Assembly (NCBI GenBank): GCA_934270345.1
Contig: CAKQPT010000014.1
Coordinates: 1 to 64,000, forward strand
Source: an uncultured Oribacterium sp.
GTDB lineage: Bacteria; Bacillota; Clostridia; Lachnospirales; Lachnospiraceae
Direction: 5' to 3'
DNA length: 64,000 bases
The stretch's first letter is position 1; each line of letters opens with the position of its first letter. The notes below the pieces were generated by a model that had not been told where the DNA came from, made no database searches, and saw nothing but the letters and a program-made list of their open reading frames with translations. Below, one piece after another: positions 17,778 through 26,970 of this stretch. The position numbers and the translations under genes were made by a program.

Positions 17778-18952
17778 CAAGAGAAGAAAAGGCGCGGCAG
17801 CTCCTGCACGCGATGACGGAGATCGATGATCGTTATATCGCGGAGGCTGCCCCGGAAAATACAGAACGAAGCGCGGCTCTGGAAGGGGCTGTGAAGACGG
17901 AGACGGGCGTGCCGATGAAGCACGCGGACGTCGAGAAAATGAACATGGACGCACAGAAGGAGCCGGAGGCGCCAGCGAAAGCAGATATGCCGGACGAAGA
18001 TCACCATTCAGAGCCGAAGGTCCTCTATATGAAGCCGCAGAAACGCTGGAAGCCGATGGGCATCATCGCGGCCGCTGCGGTCCTCGTGATCGGATTTGGA
18101 GCGTATATGAAGACAGAAAAAGCAAGTAACTCGATGGCACCGGTCGCATTCGTTACCGGTGGAACAGATAGGACGAGGGCGATCGATGGCGAAGCCGAGA
18201 GCGCAGCTGCCGGTGCCGATCAGGATTCTGCAGGCGCAGCTGCGATGGGAAGGTCCTCGAGGATGGAAACCGGCGCAGATCCGGGCGTCGCCGCAGCGGA
18301 AAATGAACCGGAGATGGCGGCGGAAGCGGCTCCGTATGCAGATCAGGACACGAAGGAAGTGGATGGTCGCGCGCGGATGAAATCCGCAGTGACGGAAACC
18401 GGCGCAGCGCCAGAGGCAGCTTCTGCGGATGCGCCGATGAGCATGCAGATCGCGAACCCATGGAGCGAGTTCGATTCCCTGGAAGAGGCGGAAGCCGACG
18501 CCGGCGTAGAGATCACGCTCCCGGAAAGTTATCAGGGCTTCGACCACCGGATCTACCGCGCGATGCACCGTCAAATGATCGAGGTCATCTATCAGGATGC
18601 CGACGGACGGGAGGGCTTCCGTATCCGGAAGAGCCGTGACTTCGGCGACATCAGTGGTGACTACACGCGCTACGACCAGGAGAAGACGCTGGAAATCGGC
18701 GATCGCTTCGTCGAGACCCGCGGAAACGGAGACGAGATTTCCGTCGCCCGCTGGGGCAATCTCAGCCTGAACCTGAGTTACGCCATCTGCGTAGCAGAAG
18801 ACCAGCACTTCACGGAAGACGATATACGGAGCCTCGTGGAAGACATCGATCCGGACATCCGTGAAACGGGCACGACCCGGCGGAAGTCAGATGTATTCCA
18901 GCCGGATCCTGACGCAGAGACGATCGATCCTGCGAAACAGCCACTGTATTAA
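17771..18952 (+). CDS. Probable membrane anti-sigma factor with extracellular domain
   Basis: Residues 1-95 are cytoplasmic and charged, starting TREEKARQLLHAM, as in anti-sigma proteins of related Clostridia. One membrane segment follows near 98-114 (GIIAAAAVLVIGFGAYM). A long Ala/Glu-rich low-complexity region leads to a C-terminal globular part (about 235-365, starting NPWSEFDSLEEAEADAG) that resembles sensor domains of the DUF4367 kind. No zinc-binding HxxxCxxC anti-sigma motif is present. The role rests mostly on position: it overlaps the sigma gene by 7 bases. How the signal releases the sigma factor is not visible. Confidence 0.72.
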   Translation: MLTREEKARQLLHAMTEIDDRYIAEAAPENTERSAALEGAVKTETGVPMKHADVEKMNMDAQKEPEAPAKADMPDEDHHSEPKVLYMKPQKRWKPMGIIAAAAVLVIGFGAYMKTEKASNSMAPVAFVTGGTDRTRAIDGEAESAAAGADQDSAGAAAMGRSSRMETGADPGVAAAENEPEMAAEAAPYADQDTKEVDGRARMKSAVTETGAAPEAASADAPMSMQIANPWSEFDSLEEAEADAGVEITLPESYQGFDHRIYRAMHRQMIEVIYQDADGREGFRIRKSRDFGDISGDYTRYDQEKTLEIGDRFVETRGNGDEISVARWGNLSLNLSYAICVAEDQHFTEDDIRSLVEDIDPDIRETGTTRRKSDVFQPDPDAETIDPAKQPLY

Positions 18953-19050
18953 AGGATATCGTTCCGATCGATCGACGCACAGAGCGAAGGATTCCTCGGA
19001 ATCGTCACCGTATCAAAAGAAGATGAATACCTGAACGAAAGGAGCAGACC

Positions 19051-20127
19051 ATGAAAAGGAAGATGGATACCACCATGATGCAATGGAAGCACTTGAAGAA
19101 ACACAGCGTGCGCCTGCTGGCGCTCGCCACCACCGGCCTCCTGCTGATGTCCGGCCTCGCTGCCTGTGGTGCCGGTGCCAGCAAAAGCGCGTATGTGAGC
19201 GAGACCATGGCCGCCGCCAGCGGTGGCATGTATAGAGAAGAAGCCACAGCGGAAGAGGCCGTCGCCGACAGTGCCGCAAATATGAAGATGAACCGCGTCG
19301 CTGCGCTGCAGGAAAGCGGAGATACCGGCGCAGACAGCACCGGTGCCGATGGCCAGGTCGATACCTCGGAGATCCCGGACTCCCGTAAGCTCATCCGAAA
19401 CGTCGACCTCTCCTTCGAGACCACCGATTTCGATACCTTCGTACAGGACATCCAGAGCAAAACGACCGCACTCGGCGGTTACATCGAGTCCAGCGACCTG
19501 AGCGGCAACGCCTATACCGACCGCCACCGCTACGCCTACTTCACCCTGCGTATCCCGAAGCCACAGGTCGATACCTTCCTGAGCTTCGCCGAAGGTGAAG
19601 CGAACCTCACCCGGAAGTACGAAAACACCCAGGATATCACCCTCCAGTACTACGACACCGAATCGCGGAAGAAAGCCCTCCAGTCCGAGTATGACCGCCT
19701 CCTCGAGCTCATGGCGAAAGCCGAATCCGTCGACGCCGTCATCGCCATCGAACAGCGCCTGTCGGAGATCCGCTACCAGCTCGACAGCTTCGAGTCCGAC
19801 CTCCGCCGCTACGATAACCAGGTCGACTACTCCACGATCACGGTCAATGTCAGCGAAACCACCGTCCTCACCGCCTCGGAAAAGAGCGGCTTCTGGAGCC
19901 GCGTACAGGCAAACCTCGAATCCAATATCGAAGACCTCTGCGACGCCGCCATCGGCCTCCTCATCTGGTTCCTGTCCAGCCTCCCGGTACTCCTCGCCCT
20001 CGCGATCCTCTTCTTCCTGATTTACCGCATCGTGAAGGCCATCCGCAGCCGCAGGAAAACCAGAAAAGCAGCAAAAAACGCACCGCCTGCAGAGAAGTCG
20101 AAGTCGGAGGAAAAGGCAGAGCCATAA
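19051..20127 (+). CDS. DUF4349 lipoprotein
   Basis: A signal peptide ends in a lipobox with Cys near residue 40 (SGLAAC), so the protein is probably lipid-anchored outside the membrane. A Thr/Ala/Glu-rich linker leads to a DUF4349 domain (about 113-275) that begins RKLIRNVDLSFET and contains a coiled-coil stretch, then a C-terminal membrane segment (about 303-328) and a basic tail. DUF4349 proteins are often found with ECF sigma genes in Clostridia; their biochemical role is not established. GAAAGGAGC precedes the ATG. It is 98 bases after the anti-sigma gene and probably belongs to the same operon. Confidence 0.85.
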   Translation: MKRKMDTTMMQWKHLKKHSVRLLALATTGLLLMSGLAACGAGASKSAYVSETMAAASGGMYREEATAEEAVADSAANMKMNRVAALQESGDTGADSTGADGQVDTSEIPDSRKLIRNVDLSFETTDFDTFVQDIQSKTTALGGYIESSDLSGNAYTDRHRYAYFTLRIPKPQVDTFLSFAEGEANLTRKYENTQDITLQYYDTESRKKALQSEYDRLLELMAKAESVDAVIAIEQRLSEIRYQLDSFESDLRRYDNQVDYSTITVNVSETTVLTASEKSGFWSRVQANLESNIEDLCDAAIGLLIWFLSSLPVLLALAILFFLIYRIVKAIRSRRKTRKAAKNAPPAEKSKSEEKAEP

Positions 20128-20135
20128 GCTCTGCC

Positions 20136-20164
20136 TTGCCGCAGTCCTTATTTTGTGCTATAGT
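20136..20164 (+). promoter_or_regulatory. Promoter of glmS
   Basis: TTGCCG (20136-20141), a 17-base spacer and TATAGT (20159-20164). The transcript would begin about 37 bases before the ribozyme cleavage site. Confidence 0.6.
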
Positions 20165-20207
20165 TTGCGGCAAATGGATCGTTCCGTCCGGAGACCGGTG
20201 ATCCATT

Positions 20208-20333
20208 AGCGCCAGGACCGTAAAGGTCGACGAGGTTGACAGTCATCGAAAGACTCGGCGGATGCTGTCACGGAGTAGTGATCGTAAGAGGAAAAAGAAA
20301 AAGCGGAATCAACACCGTAACAGAAGTTTCCCC
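20208..20333 (+). ncRNA. glmS ribozyme/riboswitch
   Basis: The conserved core is clear: AGCGCC at the cleavage site (cut between A20208 and G20209), then ACGAGG, ATCGAAAGACTCGGCGGATG and CACGG with CGTAAGAGG, in the order of known glmS ribozymes. Glucosamine-6-phosphate acts as cofactor for self-cleavage, which lowers glmS expression. It lies 190 bases before the glmS start. The 3' limit is approximate. Confidence 0.92.
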
Positions 20334-20356
20334 ACACTGAACAACACCATCATCCA

Positions 20357-20382
20357 CAGGGCATGCACGCTGCATGCCCCTG
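20357..20382 (+). other. Strong hairpin between the glmS ribozyme and glmS
   Basis: CAGGGCATGCA pairs with TGCATGCCCCTG (one bulged C) around CGC. No T run follows, so it is not a normal terminator; it may affect mRNA decay after ribozyme cleavage. Confidence 0.5.
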
Positions 20383-20523
20383 TTCTGTGTCCCCTCGCAG
20401 CGGATCCGCTGTGCATGCGTGACGTGGAAACACCCGGCAGACCTCCCGGTGAGGCCCGCCCTGGTTTCCTGTGCAGAACACCCGTCGGATGCATGAGCCT
20501 GATCAGTGAGAGGAGATTTTTTT

Positions 20524-22362
20524 ATGTGTGGAATCGTAGGATATGTAGGGCATCAGCAGGCAGCGCCGATTCTTCTGAACGGCCTTTCGAAGCTCGAGTA
20601 CAGAGGCTATGACTCGGCCGGCATCGCCGTGCGGAACGAGCAGGGCGAGATCGAGGTCGTGAAGGCGAAGGGCCGCCTGAAGAATCTGATGGAGAAGACG
20701 AACGACGGCAAGGCGATGAAGGGCACCACCGGCATCGGCCACACCCGCTGGGCGACCCACGGCGAGCCATCCGAGACCAACGCCCACCCGCATATGAGCT
20801 TTCATCATAAGGTGGTCGCGGTCCACAACGGCATCATCGAGAACTTCCAGGAAATCAAGGATAAGCTCCTGAAGAAGGGCTACCAGTTCTACAGCCAGAC
20901 CGATACCGAGGTCGCCGTCAACCTCGTGGACTATTACTATGAAAAGTACGGACAGGGACCGATCGACGCGATCGCACGGGCAATGATGCGGATCCGCGGC
21001 TCCTATGCCCTCGAATTTATGTTTATGGACTGCCCGGGGGAGATCTACGTCGCCCGGAAGGATGCACCGATGATCATCGGCGTCGAAGAGGGCGAGACCT
21101 ATGTCGCCTCCGATGTACCGGCGATCCTCAAGTACTGCAAGAACGTGTACTACATCGACAATTCCGAGATTGCGAAGCTCAGCGCCGGAAAGGCTGAGTT
21201 CTTCAACCTCGACCAGGAGCCGATTGAAAAGGAGCTCGTCGAGATCAAGATGGATGCGCAGGCCGCAGAGAAGGGTGGCTTCGAGCATTTCATGATGAAG
21301 GAGATCTACGAGCAGCCGAAGGCGGTCCGTGATACGATCAATTCCGTCGTGAAGGACGGGCACATCGATCTGTCCGCCGTCGGCCTCAGTGATGAGGAGA
21401 TCCAGAAGATTTCACAGATCTACATCGTTGCCTGTGGCTCTGCCTACCATGTCGGTGTCGTGACGCAGTACGTGATGGAGGGTCTCGCCCGGATCCCGGT
21501 CCGCGTCGAGCTCGCCTCCGAGTTCCGCTACCGGAACCCGATCCTCGATCCGAACGGCCTCGTGATCATCATCAGCCAGTCCGGTGAGACCGCCGATTCG
21601 CTGGCCGCACTGCGCGAAGCGAAGGCCCGCGGCCTGAAGACCCTCGGTATCGTCAATGTCGTCGGTTCCTCCATCGCGCGCGAGGCGGATAACGTATTCT
21701 ATACCCTCGCCGGACCGGAGATCGCGGTAGCGACCACGAAGGCGTACTCCACCCAGCTCATCGCCGGCTACACCCTCGCCATTGAATTTGCGAAGGTACG
21801 GGGCGAGCTCGAAGAGGAGCGCTATGCGGAGCTCATCACGGAGCTCGGGACACTGCCGGAGAAGATCGAGCGCATCCTGCTCGATAAGGAGCGTATCCAG
21901 TGGTTTGCAGCGAAGCAGGCCAATGCGAAGGACGTGTTCTTCATCGGCCGGGGCATCGACTATGCGATCGGCCTTGAGGGCTCGCTCAAGCTGAAGGAGA
22001 TCAGCTATATCCACTCCGAGGCCTACGCGGCCGGCGAGCTGAAGCATGGCACCATCTCCCTGATCGAGAAGGGTATCCTGGTGGTTGGCATCCTGACCCA
22101 GCCGGAGCTCTTCGAGAAGACCGTGTCGAACATGGTCGAAGTGAAATCCCGCGGCGGCTACCTCATGGGCCTCACAAGCTATGGAAACTACAGCATCGAG
22201 GATACCGCAGACTTCACCGTCTACGTACCATCGACGGATCCGTACTTCGCGACCAGCCTCGCCGTCGTCCCGCTCCAGCTGCTCGCTTACTATGTGAGTG
22301 TCGCCAAGGGTCTCGATGTCGATAAGCCGAGAAACCTCGCGAAATCTGTTACGGTGGAGTGA
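20524..22362 (+). CDS. glmS: Glutamine-fructose-6-phosphate aminotransferase GlmS
   Basis: Makes glucosamine-6-phosphate, the first step to UDP-GlcNAc and peptidoglycan. The start is at 20524 because mature GlmS must begin with the catalytic Cys (MCGIVGYVGH); GAGAGGAG lies upstream and an in-frame codon at 20506 would bury it. The Ntn glutaminase domain (1-220) has TRWATHGEPS, followed by two SIS sugar-isomerase domains with ACGSAYHVG and SQSGETADSLAAL, and the C-terminal KPRNLAKSVTVE. Length 612 is normal. It is controlled by the ribozyme in its leader. Confidence 0.98.
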   Translation: MCGIVGYVGHQQAAPILLNGLSKLEYRGYDSAGIAVRNEQGEIEVVKAKGRLKNLMEKTNDGKAMKGTTGIGHTRWATHGEPSETNAHPHMSFHHKVVAVHNGIIENFQEIKDKLLKKGYQFYSQTDTEVAVNLVDYYYEKYGQGPIDAIARAMMRIRGSYALEFMFMDCPGEIYVARKDAPMIIGVEEGETYVASDVPAILKYCKNVYYIDNSEIAKLSAGKAEFFNLDQEPIEKELVEIKMDAQAAEKGGFEHFMMKEIYEQPKAVRDTINSVVKDGHIDLSAVGLSDEEIQKISQIYIVACGSAYHVGVVTQYVMEGLARIPVRVELASEFRYRNPILDPNGLVIIISQSGETADSLAALREAKARGLKTLGIVNVVGSSIAREADNVFYTLAGPEIAVATTKAYSTQLIAGYTLAIEFAKVRGELEEERYAELITELGTLPEKIERILLDKERIQWFAAKQANAKDVFFIGRGIDYAIGLEGSLKLKEISYIHSEAYAAGELKHGTISLIEKGILVVGILTQPELFEKTVSNMVEVKSRGGYLMGLTSYGNYSIEDTADFTVYVPSTDPYFATSLAVVPLQLLAYYVSVAKGLDVDKPRNLAKSVTVE

Positions 22363-22480
22363 TTTGAGCCAAAGCGCGGTCCCGTTTTGCCATCGGATTT
22401 CATGATCCGGGAAAGCGGAAAACAGACGCGTGCAGGTCCGGTACTCCGCGTGCAGACGAAAGCACCGGTAAATCTTTATG
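22363..22480. other. Gap after glmS; nothing found
   Basis: No gene or stable structure is evident before the terminator-like hairpin at 22481. The GC-rich start gives way to AT-rich DNA after 22520. Confidence 0.4.
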
Positions 22481-22526
22481 AAAAAGTCACCAGATCGGAG
22501 AAAACACTCCGAGTTGGTGACTTTTT
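22481..22526 (+). terminator. Terminator between glmS and rnfC, bidirectional form
   Basis: AAAAAGTCACCA pairs with TGGTGACTTTTT, with an inner CGGAG/CTCCG stem. A and T runs on both sides would let it work on either strand. Confidence 0.85.
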
Positions 22527-22621
22527 CCAGTTATTGTCAAATTTTTGTTCAATATGTCATTATTTTAACAAATATTTTGTTGAAAATATGCACAAAATGG
22601 CGTACATTCTCTGAAATTTCG

Positions 22622-22649
22622 TTGTCGACTCCCGCAGATTTGATATAAT
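22622..22649 (+). promoter_or_regulatory. Promoter of the rnf operon
   Basis: TTGTCG (22622-22627), a 16-base spacer and TATAAT (22644-22649), 38 bases before the rnfC start. Confidence 0.65.
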
Positions 22650-22687
22650 ATATCAGTCTATGATTTTATTTTAGGAGGTATGTGAAC

Positions 22688-24076
22688 ATGGGTGTTACCA
22701 CTTTTAAAGGTGGCGTCCATCCCTATGACGGCAAGGATCTCGCCAAGGATCAGGCGATCGTCGAGCTGAAGCCGCAGGGACTCATGGTCTATCCGCTTTC
22801 TCAGCATATCGGTGCACCGGCGAAGCCGGTGGTCGCCAAGGGGGATCGTGTCCTCGTCGGACAGAAGATCGCTGAGGCCGGTGGATTTATTTCCGCACCT
22901 GTCATCTGCTCTGTATCGGGTACTGTAAAGAGTATCGAGAAGAAGCTGACGGCCGGCGGAGCCATGGTAGACGCAATTGTAGTAGAGAACGACCAGCAGT
23001 ATGAAGCGATCGAGGGTTTCGGTCAGGCGAGAGACTATACGAAGCTCACGCGTGACGAGATCGTGAATATCGTAAAGGAAGCCGGTATCGTCGGACTGGG
23101 CGGAGCAGGATTCCCTACCTCCGTGAAGCTGGCACCGAAGAACGTCGATAAGATCGATTATTTCCTCGTAAACGGTGCCGAGTGTGAGCCTTACCTCACC
23201 TCCGACTATCGCCTCATGCTCGAGGAGCCGGAGAAGATCATCGGCGGCCTCAAGGTTGTCCTTTCGATTTTCCCGAACGCCAAGGGCGTGATCGGTATCG
23301 AGGATAACAAGCCGGAGGCTGTCCGCACGATGACAGAGGCAGCAAAGGGCGAGTCCAACATCGAGGTCGTGGCACTGAAGACCAAGTATCCGCAGGGCGG
23401 TGAGCGTCAGCTGATCTATGCGATCACGGGTCGTAAGATCAATTCCGGTATGCTTCCGGCAGACGCAGGCTGCGTCGTGGACAATGCTGCCACCATGCTC
23501 GCCATCTATGAGGCCGTATGTGAGTCGAAGCCGCTCGTTTCGAGAATCCTCACCCTGACCGGTGATGCGATGGCAAAGCCGGGCAACTTCCGCGTGCCGA
23601 CCGGTATGAACTACCAGGAGATCGTGGATCAGGCCGGTGGCTTCAAGACCGAGCCGGAGAAGATCGTCTGCGGTGGACCGATGATGGGTATTCCACTGTT
23701 CAAGCTCGATATCCCGGTTGCGAAGAATTCCAGCTCCATCCTGGCATTCGCACATGATCAGGTTTCTCATGAGCCGACCACAGCCTGCATCGGCTGCGGC
23801 CGCTGTGTTTCCGCATGCCCGGAGAACCTCATGCCGACCATGATGTTCAAGGCTGCACTGAAGAAGGATACCGCCCGCTTCACAGAGCTCGAGGGCATGG
23901 AGTGCCTCGAGTGTGGTGCCTGCGCATATGTATGCCCGGCGAAGCGTCCGCTCACCCAGGGCTTCAAGGAGATGAAGCGCCGTGTCGGTGCGGAGCGTAG
24001 AGCTGCCGCTGCAAAGGCGAAGGCGGAAGCAGAGGCGAAGGCCGCTGAGAAGAAAGCGGAGGAGGTACAGAAATAA
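22688..24076 (+). CDS. rnfC: Electron transport complex subunit RnfC
   Basis: Cytoplasmic NADH/NAD+-binding subunit of the Rnf complex. The 462-residue protein has a Nqo1-like flavin/NADH region with GLGGAGFPTSVKL near 137-149, and two 4Fe-4S motifs near 363-374 (CIGCGRCVSACP) and 402-413 (CLECGACAYVCP). A C-terminal Ala/Lys-rich tail follows. ATG 22688 is 9 bases after AGGAGG; an in-frame GTG at 22682 is too close. The stop overlaps the rnfD start by one base. The six genes rnfC-D-G-E-A-B form one operon. Confidence 0.97.
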   Translation: MGVTTFKGGVHPYDGKDLAKDQAIVELKPQGLMVYPLSQHIGAPAKPVVAKGDRVLVGQKIAEAGGFISAPVICSVSGTVKSIEKKLTAGGAMVDAIVVENDQQYEAIEGFGQARDYTKLTRDEIVNIVKEAGIVGLGGAGFPTSVKLAPKNVDKIDYFLVNGAECEPYLTSDYRLMLEEPEKIIGGLKVVLSIFPNAKGVIGIEDNKPEAVRTMTEAAKGESNIEVVALKTKYPQGGERQLIYAITGRKINSGMLPADAGCVVDNAATMLAIYEAVCESKPLVSRILTLTGDAMAKPGNFRVPTGMNYQEIVDQAGGFKTEPEKIVCGGPMMGIPLFKLDIPVAKNSSSILAFAHDQVSHEPTTACIGCGRCVSACPENLMPTMMFKAALKKDTARFTELEGMECLECGACAYVCPAKRPLTQGFKEMKRRVGAERRAAAAKAKAEAEAKAAEKKAEEVQK

Positions 24077-25029
24077 TGAGTAAGCTTTTAAATCTTTCCT
24101 CAAATCCGCATATTCGTGATAACGTAACGACTGCGGAAATCATGCGCGATGTCTTCATCGCCCTGATTCCGACGACCCTGTACGGTATCATCCAGTGGGG
24201 CTTCAATGCTGCACTCGTATGTATCCTGACGGTCGCTGCTGCTGTCATTTCCGAGCTTGTGTATGAGAAGTGCATGAAGCTGCCGATCACCATCATGGAC
24301 TGGTCCGCTGCGGTTACAGGTCTCATCCTCGCGCTCAACTGCCCGCCGAACATCCCGGCATGGATTCCGTGCCTCGGTGCTGTCTTTGCCATCATCATCG
24401 TAAAGCAGCTTTATGGTGGACTTGGTAAGAACTTTATGAACCCGACGCTCGCTGCCAGATGCTTCCTGCTGATTTCCTTCGCAGGCAAGATGACCAGCTT
24501 TACCGGTGTCGGTGCCGATGCACTTTCCGGTGCAACCCCGCTTGCATTCATGAAGACGAATCCGGATGCGATTGCAAAGATCGACCTCGGTGCTGCCTTC
24601 CTCGGACGTATCCCGGGAACCATCGGTGAGGTTTCGAAGCTTTGCGTACTGATCGGTGCTGCATACCTCATCATCCGCAAGGTGATTTCTCCGAAAATTC
24701 CGCTGATCTACATCGGAACCGTAGCCGTATTCACCCTGCTCTTCGGTGGTCACGGCTTCGACCTTTACTATCTTGCCTGTGAGCTCTGCGCCGGCGGACT
24801 GATCTTCGGTGCATTCTTCATGGCGACAGACTATGTTACATCCCCGATCACCCCGCTCGGCCAGATCATCTTCGCCGTGATGCTGGGTATCCTGACCGGA
24901 CTGTTCCGTCTCTTCGGCGGCTCCGCAGAGGGTGTTTCCTATGCCATCATCATCTGCAACATCCTCGTTCCGATGATCAATGTGCATACCGTACCGAAGG
25001 CTTTCGGAAAGGAGGGCGCTAAGAAATGA
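24076..25029 (+). CDS. rnfD: Electron transport complex subunit RnfD
   Basis: Integral membrane subunit (317 residues, about 9-10 hydrophobic helices) with covalently bound FMN. The attachment motif DALSGATPLAF is at about 150-160; FMN is linked to the Thr of SGAT by ApbE in known complexes. The gene overlaps rnfC by one base and rnfG by four (ATGA), so these three are translationally coupled. Confidence 0.96.
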   Translation: MSKLLNLSSNPHIRDNVTTAEIMRDVFIALIPTTLYGIIQWGFNAALVCILTVAAAVISELVYEKCMKLPITIMDWSAAVTGLILALNCPPNIPAWIPCLGAVFAIIIVKQLYGGLGKNFMNPTLAARCFLLISFAGKMTSFTGVGADALSGATPLAFMKTNPDAIAKIDLGAAFLGRIPGTIGEVSKLCVLIGAAYLIIRKVISPKIPLIYIGTVAVFTLLFGGHGFDLYYLACELCAGGLIFGAFFMATDYVTSPITPLGQIIFAVMLGILTGLFRLFGGSAEGVSYAIIICNILVPMINVHTVPKAFGKEGAKK

Positions 25030-25634
25030 AGAAGGATTCATTTATGAAGGACGCGCTTGTCCTCGCACTGATCACTCTGATCTCCGGCTGCTGCCTCGGT
25101 GGTGCCTACGGCCTGACGAAGCAGAAGATCTACGAGATCAATATGGCTTCCACCATCGAATCCTACAAGCAGGTTATGCCGGCAGAGGAGTACGATGATG
25201 CGACTTATGCAGATGCCCTCACGACAGCACAGAGCGATGGAAAGATCGCTGCGGATAACGGTGGTGCTTCCCTGATTTCTGTTGTCGCTGCGAAGGATGC
25301 ATCCGGTGCAGAAACCGGCTACATCATCAAGGGCTCGGCAGCAGGTTACGGCGGAAGCGTGATCGTCGTTGTCGGTGTCGATGCGGACCTCAAGGTAACC
25401 GGTATTTCCTTCCCGGAGACACTTCCGGAGACCGCAGGTCTCGGCCAGAAGGCCACAGAGCCGGCGTTCTATGAGCAGTTTGCCGGCAAGGGCACGAAGC
25501 TCTCTGTAAAGAAGGGCGGCGGTGCCGGCGAGGATGAAATCGATGCAATCTCAGGTGCGACCATCACCTCGACCGCAGTTACGAACACGGTCAATGCCGC
25601 TACTGAGTTTGTTCAGGATTACATCCTTAAGTGA
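25026..25634 (+). CDS. rnfG: Electron transport complex subunit RnfG
   Basis: A 202-residue subunit with one N-terminal membrane helix (about 9-27) and an external FMN_bind domain. The flavinylation motif DAISGATITST is near 175-185. It carries electrons across the outer face of the complex. The domain resembles that of the repeat protein at 16157, which has the same motif. The ATG overlaps the rnfD stop. Confidence 0.96.
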   Translation: MKKDSFMKDALVLALITLISGCCLGGAYGLTKQKIYEINMASTIESYKQVMPAEEYDDATYADALTTAQSDGKIAADNGGASLISVVAAKDASGAETGYIIKGSAAGYGGSVIVVVGVDADLKVTGISFPETLPETAGLGQKATEPAFYEQFAGKGTKLSVKKGGGAGEDEIDAISGATITSTAVTNTVNAATEFVQDYILK

Positions 25635-25647
25635 AGGAGGATAGAAG

Positions 25648-26337
25648 ATGAATAAATATGTAGAAAGAATTTATAACGGTATCGTTAAAGAAAATCCTAC
25701 CTTCATCATGATGCTTGGTATGTGTCCGACACTGGCAACCACCACGAGTGCGACCAACGCGATCGGCATGGGTCTTTCCACGACCGCCGTACTGGTCATG
25801 TCCAACATGCTCATTTCTGCCATTCGTAAGGTGATTCCTGGTCGTATGCGTCTTCCGAGTGAGATCGTCGTCGTTGCGTCTCTCGTAACCGTCGTACAGC
25901 TTCTGATGCAGGCCTATACACCGGATGTTTACAGCGCGCTCGGTATCTATATCCCGCTGATCGTTGTTAACTGTATCATCCTCGGACGTGCAGAGTCCTT
26001 CGCACTGTTCAACACCCCGATCCTGTCCTTCTTCGATGGACTCGGTATGGGCCTCGGCTTCACCTTCGCGCTCGTTGCGCTCGGTGCATTCCGTGAGATC
26101 CTCGGTGCAGGCTCCATCTTCGGCTTCCAGATCATCCCGGATGATTTCCATATCGGTATGATGGTTCTGGCTCCGGGTGCGTTCCTGGTTCTTGCGTTCC
26201 TTACCGCGATCCAGAACAAGCTGGGCCTTCCGTCTGCAACCAACGGCGGACAGGAGTCGAACGAATTTGTAACCTCCGGCGATGTGTTCGGTGCATATAA
26301 CCAGAGCACAGATGCCGCTGACGTGAAGGAGGCATGA
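25648..26337 (+). CDS. rnfE: Electron transport complex subunit RnfE
   Basis: Integral membrane protein of 229 residues with about six helices, homologous to NqrD. Conserved Cys in LGMCPTLATTTSATN near 25-39 and VVNCIILGRAE near 108-118 are the ligands that, with RnfA, hold an intramembrane 2Fe-2S cluster in known Rnf/Nqr structures. GAAGGAGGA lies upstream, 13 bases after rnfG. Confidence 0.96.
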   Translation: MNKYVERIYNGIVKENPTFIMMLGMCPTLATTTSATNAIGMGLSTTAVLVMSNMLISAIRKVIPGRMRLPSEIVVVASLVTVVQLLMQAYTPDVYSALGIYIPLIVVNCIILGRAESFALFNTPILSFFDGLGMGLGFTFALVALGAFREILGAGSIFGFQIIPDDFHIGMMVLAPGAFLVLAFLTAIQNKLGLPSATNGGQESNEFVTSGDVFGAYNQSTDAADVKEA

Positions 26338-26339
26338 GT

Positions 26340-26954
26340 ATGGTAGATCTTCTGTTAATTGCAATTAAATATTCTCTTGTTTCCAACGTCGTTCTGTCCC
26401 AGTTCCTCGGAATCTGTGCCTTCCTCGGTGTTTCGAAGAAGTCCTCTGCTTCCAAGGGTATGGGCGCTGCCGTTATCTTCGTAACGGTACTGGCCTCAAT
26501 CGTTTCCCACCTGATCTATGTGGGCATCATGAGCGCAAGCTCCCCGATCTGTAAGGCACTGGGCATCACGGATGGTCTCGATTTCCTGAACACCATCGTC
26601 TTCATCCTGCTCATCGCCGCACTCGTACAGCTGGTTGAGATGTTCATGAAGAAGAACATGAAGAGCCTCTATGATGCGCTCGGTGTGTACCTTCCGCTGA
26701 TCACCACGAACTGCGCTGTACTCGGTGTCGCACTGAACAACGTAAGCTACGGCTTCAACATGATCGAGTGTATCGTATACGCACTCGGCATCGGTATCGG
26801 CTTCGCCCTCGCCATTCTCCTTCTTTCTTATGTTCGAGAGAATGTGCTCGAGGACAACAAGGACATCCCGCGTTCCTTCCAGGGCGCACCGATCGTTCTT
26901 CTGACCGCATGCCTGATGTCCATGGCATTCTTCGGATTCCAGGGTCTGATCTGA
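26340..26954 (+). CDS. rnfA: Electron transport complex subunit RnfA
   Basis: Partner of RnfE, homologous to NqrE, with about six helices. Cys in LGICAFLGVSKK and TTNCAVLGVAL match the RnfE pair in inverted topology. ATG 26340 is chosen because AAGGAGG ends 7 bases before it; an in-frame ATG at 26334 overlaps the rnfE stop but is too close to the ribosome site. Length 204 is slightly above the usual 190-193. Confidence 0.95.
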   Translation: MVDLLLIAIKYSLVSNVVLSQFLGICAFLGVSKKSSASKGMGAAVIFVTVLASIVSHLIYVGIMSASSPICKALGITDGLDFLNTIVFILLIAALVQLVEMFMKKNMKSLYDALGVYLPLITTNCAVLGVALNNVSYGFNMIECIVYALGIGIGFALAILLLSYVRENVLEDNKDIPRSFQGAPIVLLTACLMSMAFFGFQGLI

Positions 26955-26970
26955 TAGGAGGGTAGAGAAA

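Noticed and set aside
20262..20612. 116-codon frame across the glmS leader
   Set aside because: It runs through the ribozyme and into glmS in another frame; composition is not protein-like.
22387..22614. 75-codon frame between glmS and rnfC
   Set aside because: It reads through the terminator hairpin and has no ribosome site.
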